64,000 bases of DNA from Nocardioides szechwanensis (lineage in GTDB: Bacteria; Actinomycetota; Actinomycetes; Propionibacteriales; Nocardioidaceae), in contig NZ_FNIC01000001.1 in NCBI RefSeq assembly GCF_900103935.1, forward strand, positions 674,794 through 738,793. The letters run 5' to 3'. This document shows, piece by piece, positions 18,158 through 26,221 of the stretch. The notes under the pieces were generated by a model that saw nothing but the letters and a program-made list of their open reading frames with translations, did not search any database and was not told the DNA's origin. The position numbers were made by a program, and so were the translations under genes. How positions within the stretch are numbered: position 1 is the stretch's first letter; each line of letters opens with the position of its first letter.

Positions 18158-19381
18158 GTGGACCTGAGCTACTCCGAGGAGGACCAGGCGTTCCGGGCAG
18201 AGATCCGGGCCTGGCTCGAGGAGAACCTGACCGGCGAGTGGGCCGAGCTGCGCGGCATGGGCGGCGCCGGCCGCGACCACGAGATGTTCGAGGAGCGGCT
18301 CGCCTGGAACCGGCACCTGGCCGCCCACGGCTGGACCTGCGTGGGCTGGCCCACCGAGCACGGCGGGCGCGGGCTGAGCCTGTGGCAGCAAGTGATCTTC
18401 CACGAGGAGTACGTCCGGGCCAACGCCCCGGCCCGGGTCAACCACCTCGGCGAGGAGCTGCTCGGCCCGACCCTGATCGCGTTCGGCAGCGCGGAGCAGC
18501 AGAAGCGGTTCCTGCCCGGCATCGTCGCGGTCGAGGAGCTGTGGGCGCAGGGCTACTCCGAGCCCGGCGCGGGCTCCGACCTGGCCAACGTGCAGACCAA
18601 GGCCCGGCTCGAGGAGACCCCCGATGGGTCTGGGGCCGGACAGCAGTGGGTGATCGACGGCCAGAAGGTGTGGACCTCAAACGCCCACCAGTCGCAGTGG
18701 GTCTTCGTGGTCGCGCGCACCGAGCCCGGCTCCAAGCGCCACCACGGCCTGTCGTTCCTGCTGGTGCCGCTCGACCAGGAGGGCGTGGAGATCCGGCCGA
18801 TCGAGCAGCTCACCGGTGGGTCGGAGTTCAACGAGGTCTTCTTCACCGGCGCGAGGACCGACGCCGACCTGGTCGTCGGCGAGCCCGGCAAAGGCTGGGG
18901 CGTGGCGATGGGGCTGCTCGGTTTCGAGCGGGGTGTCTCCACGCTCGCGCAGACCGTCGACTTCTCCCGCGAGCTCGCCGCCGTCGTGTCGCTCGCCAAG
19001 GAGACCGGCGCCTTCGAGGACCCGGTCCTGCGGGACCGGCTGGCGGCGCTCGCGGTCGAGCTCGAGGTCACCCGGTCCTTCGCCCTGCACGGCCTGTCCG
19101 ACGTCGAGAGCGGCGCCGACTCGGCCGCCGGCGGGGGAGCGGGCTCGATCTTCAAGCTCGTCTGGGCCAACTGGCACCGACGCCTGGGCGAGGTGGCCAT
19201 GCAGGTCCGCGGCCCGGCCGGCCTGCTGGCCCGCGCGTCAGGCACGCCGTACGACCTCGACGAGTGGCAGCGACTCTTCCTCTTCTCCCGCGCCGACACG
19301 ATCTACGGCGGCAGCGACGAGGTCCAGAAGAACATCCTCGCCGAGCGTGTGCTCGGCCTTCCCAAGGAGGCCCGCGGATGA
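18158..19381 (+). CDS. fadE30: Acyl-CoA dehydrogenase, FadE30-like (HIP degradation)
   Basis: Full-length acyl-CoA dehydrogenase of 407 residues acting on ring C/D CoA intermediates. Seen are VDLSYSEEDQAFRAEIRAWLEENL, WAQGYSEPGAGSDLANVQ, QWVIDGQKVWTSNA, and the C-terminal IYGGSDEVQKNILAERVLGLP. The canonical Glu of YEGT is Gly here; a helix-G Glu is present in GFERG. The GTG at 18158 lies 7 bases after a -10-like TAGGCT and has no Shine-Dalgarno site, suggesting a leaderless message. It heads fadE30-ipdF-kstR2-fadA6, the order of Rv3560c-Rv3556c. Confidence 0.9.
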   Translation: MDLSYSEEDQAFRAEIRAWLEENLTGEWAELRGMGGAGRDHEMFEERLAWNRHLAAHGWTCVGWPTEHGGRGLSLWQQVIFHEEYVRANAPARVNHLGEELLGPTLIAFGSAEQQKRFLPGIVAVEELWAQGYSEPGAGSDLANVQTKARLEETPDGSGAGQQWVIDGQKVWTSNAHQSQWVFVVARTEPGSKRHHGLSFLLVPLDQEGVEIRPIEQLTGGSEFNEVFFTGARTDADLVVGEPGKGWGVAMGLLGFERGVSTLAQTVDFSRELAAVVSLAKETGAFEDPVLRDRLAALAVELEVTRSFALHGLSDVESGADSAAGGGAGSIFKLVWANWHRRLGEVAMQVRGPAGLLARASGTPYDLDEWQRLFLFSRADTIYGGSDEVQKNILAERVLGLPKEARG

Positions 19382-20181
19382 CCGCGACTCGCCCGGAGCA
19401 GCCCGTCCCCGACTACGTGCCAGGTCACAACCTGCTCGCGGGCAAGGTCGTCGTCGTGACCGCCGCCGCGGGGGCAGGCATCGGTGCGGCCGTCGTACGC
19501 CGGGTGCTCGAGGAGGGTGCCAAGGCGGTCGTGTTCAGCGATACGCACGCGCGACGGCTGGCCGAGGCGGAGACCGCGCTGGCCGAGGAGTTCGGCGCCG
19601 AGCGCGTGCGACAGCTGGTCTGCGACGTCACCGACGAGACCCAGGTCGCGGCGCTTCTCGACGTCGCCGACGAGCTCGGTGGGGTCGACATCATGATCAA
19701 CAACGCCGGCCTCGGCGGCACCGCCAGCGTGCTGGAGATGACCGACGAGCAGTGGCTCAAGGTCCTCGACATCACGCTGACCGGCACGTTCCGGTGCGTG
19801 CGCGCCGCCGGGCAGCGCTTCGTGGCGTCGGGCAAGAAGGGCGTGATCATCAACAACGCCTCGGTGATCGGCTGGCGCGCGCAGGAGGGACAGGCCCACT
19901 ACGCCGCCGCCAAGGCGGGCGTCATGGCCCTGACCCGCTGCGCCGCGCTCGACCTGGCGCCGCACGGCATCCGCGTCAACGCCGTCTCGCCAAGCCTGGC
20001 GATGCACCCGTTCCTGGCCAAGGTCACCTCCGACGAGCTGCTGCACGAGCTCAAGCAGCGCGAGGCGTTCGGGCGGGCCGCGGAGCCGTGGGAGGTCGCC
20101 AACGTGATGGTGATGCTCGCCAGCGACTACGCGTCGTACATGACCGGCGAAGTGGTCGCCGTCAGCAGTCAGCAGGCGTGA
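19378..20181 (+). CDS. ipdF: Short-chain dehydrogenase, IpdF-like
   Basis: NAD(P)-dependent SDR of 267 residues, assigned to reduction/oxidation at the C5 oxygen of HIP-CoA by its position next to kstR2 (Rv3559c equivalent). The dinucleotide site is VVVTAAAGAGIGAAVVR and the NNAG motif is INNAGLGG. The catalytic Ser sits in NNASVIGW and the Tyr and Lys in HYAAAKAGV. The C-terminus is MTGEVVAVSSQQA. Its ATG overlaps the fadE30 stop (ATGA) and its stop overlaps the kstR2 ATG. Confidence 0.88.
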   Translation: MTATRPEQPVPDYVPGHNLLAGKVVVVTAAAGAGIGAAVVRRVLEEGAKAVVFSDTHARRLAEAETALAEEFGAERVRQLVCDVTDETQVAALLDVADELGGVDIMINNAGLGGTASVLEMTDEQWLKVLDITLTGTFRCVRAAGQRFVASGKKGVIINNASVIGWRAQEGQAHYAAAKAGVMALTRCAALDLAPHGIRVNAVSPSLAMHPFLAKVTSDELLHELKQREAFGRAAEPWEVANVMVMLASDYASYMTGEVVAVSSQQA

Positions 20182-20780
20182 TGGCTGCCACCCAGGACGA
20201 GCCCACGAACAGCCGGCGCGCGGAGCTGCTGCGGATCGCGGCCGGGCTCTTCGCGGAGAAGGGGTTCAAGAACACGACGGTGCGCGACATCGCCGACGCG
20301 AGCGGGATCCAGTCGGGCAGCCTCTACCACCACTTCGACTCCAAGGAGTCGATGGTCGACGAGATCCTGTCGAGCTTCCAGGAGGAGCTCTTCGGCTCCT
20401 ACGACGAGATCCTCACCAGCACGGACGACGCGCGCGCCAAGCTCGAGCGCGCGGTGCGGGTGTCGTTCGAGGCGATCGACCGGCACCGTCACGAGGTCGC
20501 GATCTTCCAGAACGAGGCCGACTACCTGGGCGGCTTCGACCGGTTCGCCTACCTCGCCGAGCGCAACGCCCAGTCCCGCGCGGTCTGGATCACGCTGCTC
20601 GACGACGGCGTCCGCTCCGGCGTGCTCCGCTCCGACCTCGACATCGAGCTCACCTACCGCTTCATCCGCGACACGGTGTGGGTGGCCGTCCGGTGGTACC
20701 GCCCCGGCGGGTCACTGACCCACTCGCACGTCGCCGACCAGTACCTCACCATCCTCCTAGACGGGATCGCCCATGCCTGA
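20181..20780 (+). CDS. kstR2: TetR-family regulator, KstR2-like
   Basis: A repressor of 199 residues. The N-terminal helix-turn-helix (about 12-58) reads RRAELLRIAAGLFAEKGFKNTTVRDIADASGIQSGSLYHHF. The C-terminal ligand domain includes EVAIFQNEADYLGGFDRF and WVAVRWYRPGG. KstR2 of mycobacteria represses the HIP genes and is released by HIP-CoA. Location between ipdF and fadA6 is the same as Rv3557c. Its likely targets here are the two TTGCTTGGTAGSCTACCA sites at 18137 and 27908, so the gene is probably autoregulated through the fadE30 promoter. It overlaps fadA6 by 8 bases. Confidence 0.9.
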   Translation: MAATQDEPTNSRRAELLRIAAGLFAEKGFKNTTVRDIADASGIQSGSLYHHFDSKESMVDEILSSFQEELFGSYDEILTSTDDARAKLERAVRVSFEAIDRHRHEVAIFQNEADYLGGFDRFAYLAERNAQSRAVWITLLDDGVRSGVLRSDLDIELTYRFIRDTVWVAVRWYRPGGSLTHSHVADQYLTILLDGIAHA

Positions 20781-21936
20781 GGCCTTCATCATCGACGCCG
20801 TCCGTACGCCGGTCGGCAAGCGCGGCGGGGCTCTCGCGGCCATGCACTCCGCCGACCTCGCCGCCCACACGCTGAGCGCCCTGATGCGGCGTACCGGCGT
20901 CGACCCGGGCGCCGTCGACGACGTGATCCTCGGGTGCTGCGACACGATCGGCTCGCAGGCCGGGGACATCGCGCGGTCGGCGTGGCTGGTGGCGGGTCTG
21001 CCCGACCACGTGCCCGGCGTGACCATCGACCGCCAGTGCGGCTCATCGCAGCAGGCGGTGCACTTCGCGGCGCAGGGCGTCATGTCCGGCACCCAGGACC
21101 TCGTCGTGGCCGGCGGCGTCCAGAACATGAGTGCCATCCCGATCTCGGCCGCGATGCTCGTCGGCCAGCAGTACGGCTTCACCACGCCGTTCGCGGAGTC
21201 GCCGGGCTGGGCGGCGCGCTACGGCGACGCCGACGTCTCGCAGTTCAACTCCGCCGAGATGATCGCCGAGAAGTGGGACATCTCCCGCGAGGAGATGGAG
21301 GAGTTCGCGCTGGCCTCCCACACCAGGGCGCGCACCGCGATCGCCGAGGGGCGCTTCGAGCGCGAGATCGAGCCGGTAGCCCTCCCTGACGGGCAGAGCT
21401 TCGACACCGACCAGTGCCCCCGTGAGACGTCGCTGGAGAAGATGGCCGGCCTGGAGCCGCTGGCCCCCGGCGGCCGGATCACCGCCGCGGTCGCCTCGCA
21501 GATCTGCGATGCCTCGACCGCGATGCTGATCGCCTCCGAGGCCGCGGTCGCCGAGCACAACCTCACCCCGCGGGCCCGCGTCCACCACCTCTCGGTGCGT
21601 GGCGACGACCCGATCTGGATGCTGACCGGCCCGATCAGAGCCACCGCCCACGCGCTGAAGAGGACCGGCCTGGCGATCGAGGACATCGACCTGTTCGAGT
21701 GCAACGAGGCGTTCGCGTCCGTCGTACTCGCCTGGATGAAGGAGACCGGCGCCCCGCACGACAAGGTCAACGTCAACGGCGGCGGCATCGCCCTCGGTCA
21801 CCCGATCGGCGCCACCGGCACCCGCCTGATGACCACCCTGCTCAACGAGCTCGAGCGCACCGGCGGCCGCTACGGCCTGCAGACCATGTGTGAGGGCGGC
21901 GGCCAGGCCAACGTCACGATCATCGAGCGGCTCTAG
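20773..21936 (+). CDS. fadA6: Thiolase, FadA6-like (HIP degradation)
   Basis: Acetyl-CoA acyltransferase of 387 residues for the thiolytic steps after ring C/D opening. The nucleophilic C89 is in DRQCGSSQQAVHF; the His is in GGGIALGHPIGATGTR; the second Cys is in TMCEGGGQANV. All thiolase catalytic residues are therefore intact, unlike the Ltp proteins further on. The ATG lies inside the kstR2 coding end. It is the last gene of the fadE30 operon and convergent with the PHP gene (9 bp apart). Confidence 0.9.
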   Translation: MPEAFIIDAVRTPVGKRGGALAAMHSADLAAHTLSALMRRTGVDPGAVDDVILGCCDTIGSQAGDIARSAWLVAGLPDHVPGVTIDRQCGSSQQAVHFAAQGVMSGTQDLVVAGGVQNMSAIPISAAMLVGQQYGFTTPFAESPGWAARYGDADVSQFNSAEMIAEKWDISREEMEEFALASHTRARTAIAEGRFEREIEPVALPDGQSFDTDQCPRETSLEKMAGLEPLAPGGRITAAVASQICDASTAMLIASEAAVAEHNLTPRARVHHLSVRGDDPIWMLTGPIRATAHALKRTGLAIEDIDLFECNEAFASVVLAWMKETGAPHDKVNVNGGGIALGHPIGATGTRLMTTLLNELERTGGRYGLQTMCEGGGQANVTIIERL

Positions 21937-21945
21937 CCGAGCCTC

Positions 21946-23271
21946 TCAGCGAGCAGGCTCCAGCCACCAGGGGCTCGTGTAGGCGATACCGAGCTTGTTG
22001 CCGGGATGGCCGGCCGGACCGGGCGTCTCGTTGGCCTCGGTCGGGTCGGCGATCCGCACCAGCATCCAGTCGCCGTCGGCGACGTTGACGGGGACGCGCA
22101 GCTCGGCGACCGGACCGACGCGGAAGGGTACGACGTCCATGACGGTGGGCACGTCGGTGCCGGGCCGCAGCACCTGGGCGTGGAGCTTGCGGCCGACCCA
22201 GGAGGCGTCGCGGGCGAGGTCGAGACGGATCTTGACGACCCCGCGGCGCAGCGGCAGCACGCCGCCCATCCGGACCGCGCGCCCGCCCGCCGGGGTCGCG
22301 GTGGCGTCGACGCGCAGCCCCGAGGTGCGAGTGGCGAAGAAGCGCCGCGCCCGCATGGCGCGCTTGACGCCCTGGCGGCTGTGCTCGTCGACCCACAGCC
22401 CCGTGCGGCCCTTGCCCTCGGGATGCCCCCAGTCGACGCCGTGCTCGTCGGTGACGCCGGTGATGCCGGTACGCCAGCCGGAGTTGAGGCAGGTGACCAG
22501 CGGCGAGGGCTTCCCGTCGGCGTACCCCTCGAAGAGGAAGTCGTCGCGGCGGTTGAACATCTCGATGGAGACGACGCGGTCGCGCACCCGCTTGTCGTAG
22601 TGGAACTCCTCGAAGCGCCCGGGCTCGCGGCCCGGGTGGTTGAAGCCGGCGAGGCCCCCGGCGCCGCCATCGAGGACCAGGCCGGGCTCGCGGCGCAGCC
22701 AGTCCAGGAGCGGCTGCATCACGCCGGCCTGGAGCACGTCGACGTAGTGCTCGGTGAACCAGACGTTGACGTGGCCCAGCAGCGGCTCGGACCACTCGAA
22801 GCCGCGCAGCGCGGTGAAGCGGCCGGGGTCGTCGGCCTTGTCCGCGAGCCGGCGGGTGCGCGACCAGTCGGCCTGGGTGAGCCCGGCGAGCTGCTTGTAC
22901 TCGGGGGGGAGCAGCCCGGCCAGCACCTCGCCGAGCACGTTGTCGGAGAGGGTTGCGTGGTCGGTGAGCGCGGCGACGTCCAGCCCGGCGCTGCGCATGG
23001 AGGCGAACGCGAGCGCGGGGTCGCCGTCACCGTCGGACAGCAGGGTGTGGTTGTGCAGGTCGGCGTGGACCAGGTGGGTGCCGCGCGAGATCCGCGACCT
23101 GCGGCTCGCCCCGGCCGCGGGCTCGGTCCCGGTGTCGGCGATCGCCGCGCTGTGGGGGAGCAGGCTCCCCGCCATCAGCAGCCCCGGGCCGGCGGTGGTC
23201 ACGGCCCGACGGCTCACGACCTCAGGAGCCGGTTGATGAGGCGCAGGCGGGTGCTCGTGGTGGTCGCACAT
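21946..23271 (-). CDS. Exported PHP-domain metallohydrolase (CehA/McbA-like)
   Basis: A 441-residue protein. The N-terminus has a twin-arginine-like signal (SRRAVTTAGPGLLMAGSLLPHSA, about 19-42). The PHP domain follows, with metal motifs HADLHNHTLLSDGDGDP, ALTDHATLSDN, and later GFNHPGREPG and TDEHGVDWG. The C-terminal third resembles a beta-sandwich (LDLARDASWVGRKLHAQVL...). PHP proteins are phosphoesterases or carbamate/ester hydrolases; the substrate is unknown. It is inserted in the HIP locus where M. tuberculosis has Rv3554-Rv3555c, with no obvious pathway role. Confidence 0.8.
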   Translation of the reverse strand: MCDHHEHPPAPHQPAPEVVSRRAVTTAGPGLLMAGSLLPHSAAIADTGTEPAAGASRRSRISRGTHLVHADLHNHTLLSDGDGDPALAFASMRSAGLDVAALTDHATLSDNVLGEVLAGLLPPEYKQLAGLTQADWSRTRRLADKADDPGRFTALRGFEWSEPLLGHVNVWFTEHYVDVLQAGVMQPLLDWLRREPGLVLDGGAGGLAGFNHPGREPGRFEEFHYDKRVRDRVVSIEMFNRRDDFLFEGYADGKPSPLVTCLNSGWRTGITGVTDEHGVDWGHPEGKGRTGLWVDEHSRQGVKRAMRARRFFATRTSGLRVDATATPAGGRAVRMGGVLPLRRGVVKIRLDLARDASWVGRKLHAQVLRPGTDVPTVMDVVPFRVGPVAELRVPVNVADGDWMLVRIADPTEANETPGPAGHPGNKLGIAYTSPWWLEPAR

Positions 23272-23339
23272 GCCCCATTCAACGACGCCGGTGCGCGTCG
23301 GCTAGGGACCCGTGGGTGAACTCGAGGTGGCCACTCGGC

Positions 23340-23690
23340 TCAGCGCAGGAAGAGCAGGACCGACACCACGCCGGGGATCACGCCGAGGAGCAGCCAGGGC
23401 GACGCGATCGGCTTGCGGTGGATCGCCAGCCCGGAGGCGACCGCGATGACGCCGAAGGCACCCGCCAGCACGCTCAGGCCCACGCCTGCCGTGACCGCGT
23501 CGTCGTCGACGTACTGGGCCGCGATGCCCAGCCCGGCCGACAGGTGCAGGATCGTGGTCACGATCAGGACCGAGAGCACCCACTTCTGCACCCGCTCGAG
23601 GCGCTCGACGTCCTCGCGGCGCGTGGCGGGCCGCGGGTTGTCGGGGTCCATCAGGTGCCGCTGGCGGCGTACGGGCTGGTCCTGCGTCAT
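23340..23690 (-). CDS. Small integral membrane protein of unknown function
   Basis: A 116-residue protein. The first ~35 residues are charged and cytosolic, followed by three membrane segments: VLSVLIVTTILHLSAGLGIA, TAGVGLSVLAGAFGVIAVASGL and WLLLGVIPGVVSVLLF. I recognise no family. It lies between the PHP gene and, divergently, the sulfotransferase-like gene; the starts are 43 bp apart and share one promoter region. Confidence 0.65.
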   Translation of the reverse strand: MTQDQPVRRQRHLMDPDNPRPATRREDVERLERVQKWVLSVLIVTTILHLSAGLGIAAQYVDDDAVTAGVGLSVLAGAFGVIAVASGLAIHRKPIASPWLLLGVIPGVVSVLLFLR

Positions 23691-23733
23691 ACCTCGAAAC
23701 TACTCCTGCGCGTGCGGCCGTTAGGTTGGGGTC

Positions 23734-24390
23734 ATGATCGCGCTGCCGAGCCACGGGTTCGTGGTGCTGTCGATGCCCAAGTGCGCGTCGACGTCCATCG
23801 TCAACGCACTCAGCGGCAAGGCGGAGGTGGTGCTGCGCGGGCACCCCCGTCTCAAGCACATGAACTGCCGTCAGTTCCACACCCGGATGGTGCCGATCCT
23901 GCGCAACGCGGGCTATCGGCGCCAGGACTACGAGGTCGTGTCGCTTTTCCGCGAGCCCGTCGAGTGGCTGGAGTCGTGGTGGCGCTACCGGTCGCGCCCG
24001 GCCGTGGTCACGGAGAACCCCGACAAGTACACCGGCGAGATGACCTTCGAGCACTTCGCCGAGCGCTACGTCGCGGGCGACCAGGAGATCACCGGGAAGG
24101 TCGGGCGCCCGGCGCGCTTCGTGGCGCTGAGCAACGACCTGGACATCGGCGTCGACCGGATCTTCGCGCTCGACTGGCCCGACACCTGGCAGGCGTGGTT
24201 CACCGACAAGATGGACGGCACCGTCAAGATCGGCACCGCCAACGTCTCCACCGAGCGCCGCGAGCCCGAGCTCACCGACGGCACCCGGGCCGCGCTGGTC
24301 GACTTCTTCGCGCCGGAGTACGACATCTGGTCACGGTTGCAGGAGACCGGCGAGTGGGCTCCGGACCAGGGCTACGTGCCGGGCGGCTAG
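23734..24390 (+). CDS. Sulfotransferase-like P-loop protein
   Basis: A 218-residue protein. An N-terminal PAPS-type P-loop is seen in LSMPKCASTSIVNAL, and a second site in VVSLFREPVEWLESWWRYRSR resembles the 3'-phosphate-binding RxxxxxxxS/W region of sulfotransferases. The rest (FALDWPDTWQAWF, VSTERREPELTDGTRAALVDFFAPEYDIWSRL) fits the small sulfotransferase-family proteins of actinobacteria and phages. The acceptor is unknown. It overlaps the end of ipdC by 4 bases, tail to tail. Confidence 0.75.
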   Translation: MIALPSHGFVVLSMPKCASTSIVNALSGKAEVVLRGHPRLKHMNCRQFHTRMVPILRNAGYRRQDYEVVSLFREPVEWLESWWRYRSRPAVVTENPDKYTGEMTFEHFAERYVAGDQEITGKVGRPARFVALSNDLDIGVDRIFALDWPDTWQAWFTDKMDGTVKIGTANVSTERREPELTDGTRAALVDFFAPEYDIWSRLQETGEWAPDQGYVPGG

Positions 24391-25454
24391 ACGAGGTAGG
24401 ACGACCCGCGGCGCAGCTCCTCGACGGCCCGCAGCACGATCCGGTCGATCAGCTCCTCGCAGGTGGGCAGGTCGTCGATGACGCCGACCACCTGGCCCGA
24501 GGCGAGTACGCCGGCAGCGGTGTCGCCCTCGACCAGGCCGGCCTTGAGCATCACCGGGGTGTTCGCGGCCAGCGTCATCTGGGCCAGCGTGCGGCCCTGG
24601 GTCTTCTTCATCGCGCGTCCGTCCTTGGCCAGCTCGACCCACGACATCCCGCTCGACTTCTTGAACTCCAGCGTGCGCTTGAGCGTGGGGCCGAGGCGCT
24701 TGACCGCGCTGGTCTCCTCGAGCTCGGCGACGAGGTCGGTGCGCAGCATCCGGTGGGGCATGCCGTCGACCTTCGCGGTGACCACGGTCCCGTTGAGGTC
24801 GTGGCTGAGGTAGAGGTCCTTGACCGCCTGGGGCACGGCGCTGTCCTGGGTGAGCAGGAAGCGGGTGCCCATGCCGACCCCGGCGGCGCCGTAGGACAGC
24901 GCGGCGGCGAGGCCGCGGCCGTCGAAGAAACCACCGGCCGCGACGACCGGGATGTCGACGGCGTCGAGCACAGTGGGGAGCAGCAGCGTCGTGGGCACCG
25001 AACCGGTGTGGCCACCGCCCTCGCCGCCCTGGATCATCACCGCGTCGGCGCCCCAGGCTGCGACCTTCTCGGCGTGCCGTGCGGCACCGACCGAGGGCAT
25101 CACGACCAGGCCGTGGTCCTTGAGCTTGGCGATCAGCTCCTGCTTGGGCGCGAGCGCGAACGACGCGACCTTGACGCCGTGCTTGATCAGCAGGTCGCAA
25201 CGGTCGCCCGCGTCGCCGGCGTCAGCGCGCAGGTTGACGCCGAACGGCTGGTCGGTGCGGCTCTTGACCTCGAGGATCGCCCGCTCCAGCTCGTCGTACG
25301 ACATGGTGGCGCTGGCCAGGATGCCCAGGCCTCCCGCGTTCGCCGTACCGCTGACCAGGCGTGGCCCGGAGACCCAGCCCATGCCCGTCTGGACGACCGG
25401 GTGCCGGACGCCGGTCAGCTCGGTGAACGGCGTCCTGAGCAGCTGCTCGATCAT
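24387..25454 (-). CDS. ipdC: IpdC-like flavin enzyme (nitronate monooxygenase fold)
   Basis: TIM-barrel flavoprotein of 355 residues in the nitronate monooxygenase/2-nitropropane dioxygenase superfamily. Features: VVQTGMGWVSGPRLVSGTANAGGLGILASAT, the FMN motif GADAVMIQGGEGGGHTGS, and VVAAGGFFDGRGLAAALSYGAAGVGMGTRFL. In mycobacteria IpdC acts on CoA intermediates of HIP ring C/D degradation, and gene order ipdC-ipdB-ipdA-echA20 here equals Rv3553-Rv3550. It overlaps ipdB by 4 bases. Confidence 0.9.
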   Translation of the reverse strand: MIEQLLRTPFTELTGVRHPVVQTGMGWVSGPRLVSGTANAGGLGILASATMSYDELERAILEVKSRTDQPFGVNLRADAGDAGDRCDLLIKHGVKVASFALAPKQELIAKLKDHGLVVMPSVGAARHAEKVAAWGADAVMIQGGEGGGHTGSVPTTLLLPTVLDAVDIPVVAAGGFFDGRGLAAALSYGAAGVGMGTRFLLTQDSAVPQAVKDLYLSHDLNGTVVTAKVDGMPHRMLRTDLVAELEETSAVKRLGPTLKRTLEFKKSSGMSWVELAKDGRAMKKTQGRTLAQMTLAANTPVMLKAGLVEGDTAAGVLASGQVVGVIDDLPTCEELIDRIVLRAVEELRRGSSYLV

Positions 25455-26221
25455 GCGACCGGCACCTCACGGTGGCGCAGCGACCTGGGGTCGAGCACCT
25501 CACGGATCAAGATCAGCTCCTCGGGCGTGGGGAGCCGGGTCTCGGGTACGTCGTCGCCGGCTCCGCTGACCAGGGAGAGCTCGAACCCGGTGGCCTCGCG
25601 TACCTCGTCGACGGTGACGCCGGGGTGCACGCTCAGGAGGCGCACGGTGTCGTCGTCGCCCTTGACGTCGAACACCGCGAGGTTGCTGACGATCCGGTGG
25701 ATGTCGTTGAACCGGGCAGCGGCGGGGCCGGCGGCCCTGGCGAGCGCGGGACCGACGCCGGAGACGATGTCGACCCGCTCGACGAAGACGCGGGGGGAGT
25801 GCTTGGGGACCCAGTAGGACGTGCGGTTGTTGACCGTGTTGCCCGGGGCGCCGCGCGAACCGAGGAGCTGCCGCTTGGGCTGCGCGAAGTCGCCGATCGC
25901 CGAGATGTTCTGGTTGCCGTGCCGGTCGACCTGGGTGGCGCCCATCATCACGTGGCGCTTGCCGTAGGCGACGACGTCGAAGACCTTGCGGAACGGGATC
26001 CAGCCCTCGACCACGTCGGCCTTGGCGAACAACGGGGGAGTGCCGGCGAGGAAGAGCGACTCGCCGTCGGAGATCACCAGGTCCGGGTTGGACGTGAGCC
26101 GCGCCAGGCGGACGCCCAGCATCGGCAGCATGCCCATCGGGCTGGCGAAGATCTCGCCGTCGTCCTTGAACGCGTCGGCGATCGCGGCGGCGCAGACGTC
26201 TGCGCGGGTGATGTCGCTCAT
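25451..26221 (-). CDS. ipdB: Ring C hydrolase, beta subunit (CoA-transferase family)
   Basis: Beta subunit of IpdAB, a CoA-transferase-fold enzyme that opens ring C of COCHEA-CoA by a retro-Claisen hydrolysis instead of CoA transfer. It has 256 residues: MSDITRADVCAAAIADAF, FASPMGMLPMLGVRLARLTSNPDLVISDGES, MMGATQVDRHGNQNISAIG, and SLVSGAGDDVPETRLPTPEEL. It overlaps ipdA by 4 bases and ipdC by 4. The ATG at 26221 follows a plausible GGAG site within ipdA. Confidence 0.92.
   Translation of the reverse strand: MSDITRADVCAAAIADAFKDDGEIFASPMGMLPMLGVRLARLTSNPDLVISDGESLFLAGTPPLFAKADVVEGWIPFRKVFDVVAYGKRHVMMGATQVDRHGNQNISAIGDFAQPKRQLLGSRGAPGNTVNNRTSYWVPKHSPRVFVERVDIVSGVGPALARAAGPAAARFNDIHRIVSNLAVFDVKGDDDTVRLLSVHPGVTVDEVREATGFELSLVSGAGDDVPETRLPTPEELILIREVLDPRSLRHREVPVA

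Noticed and set aside
23316..25817. An 833-residue plus-strand open frame over the ipdC region
   Set aside because: It is the complement of ipdC and ipdB. The translation is low-complexity (GRRR/DRVVA repeats) with no domain.
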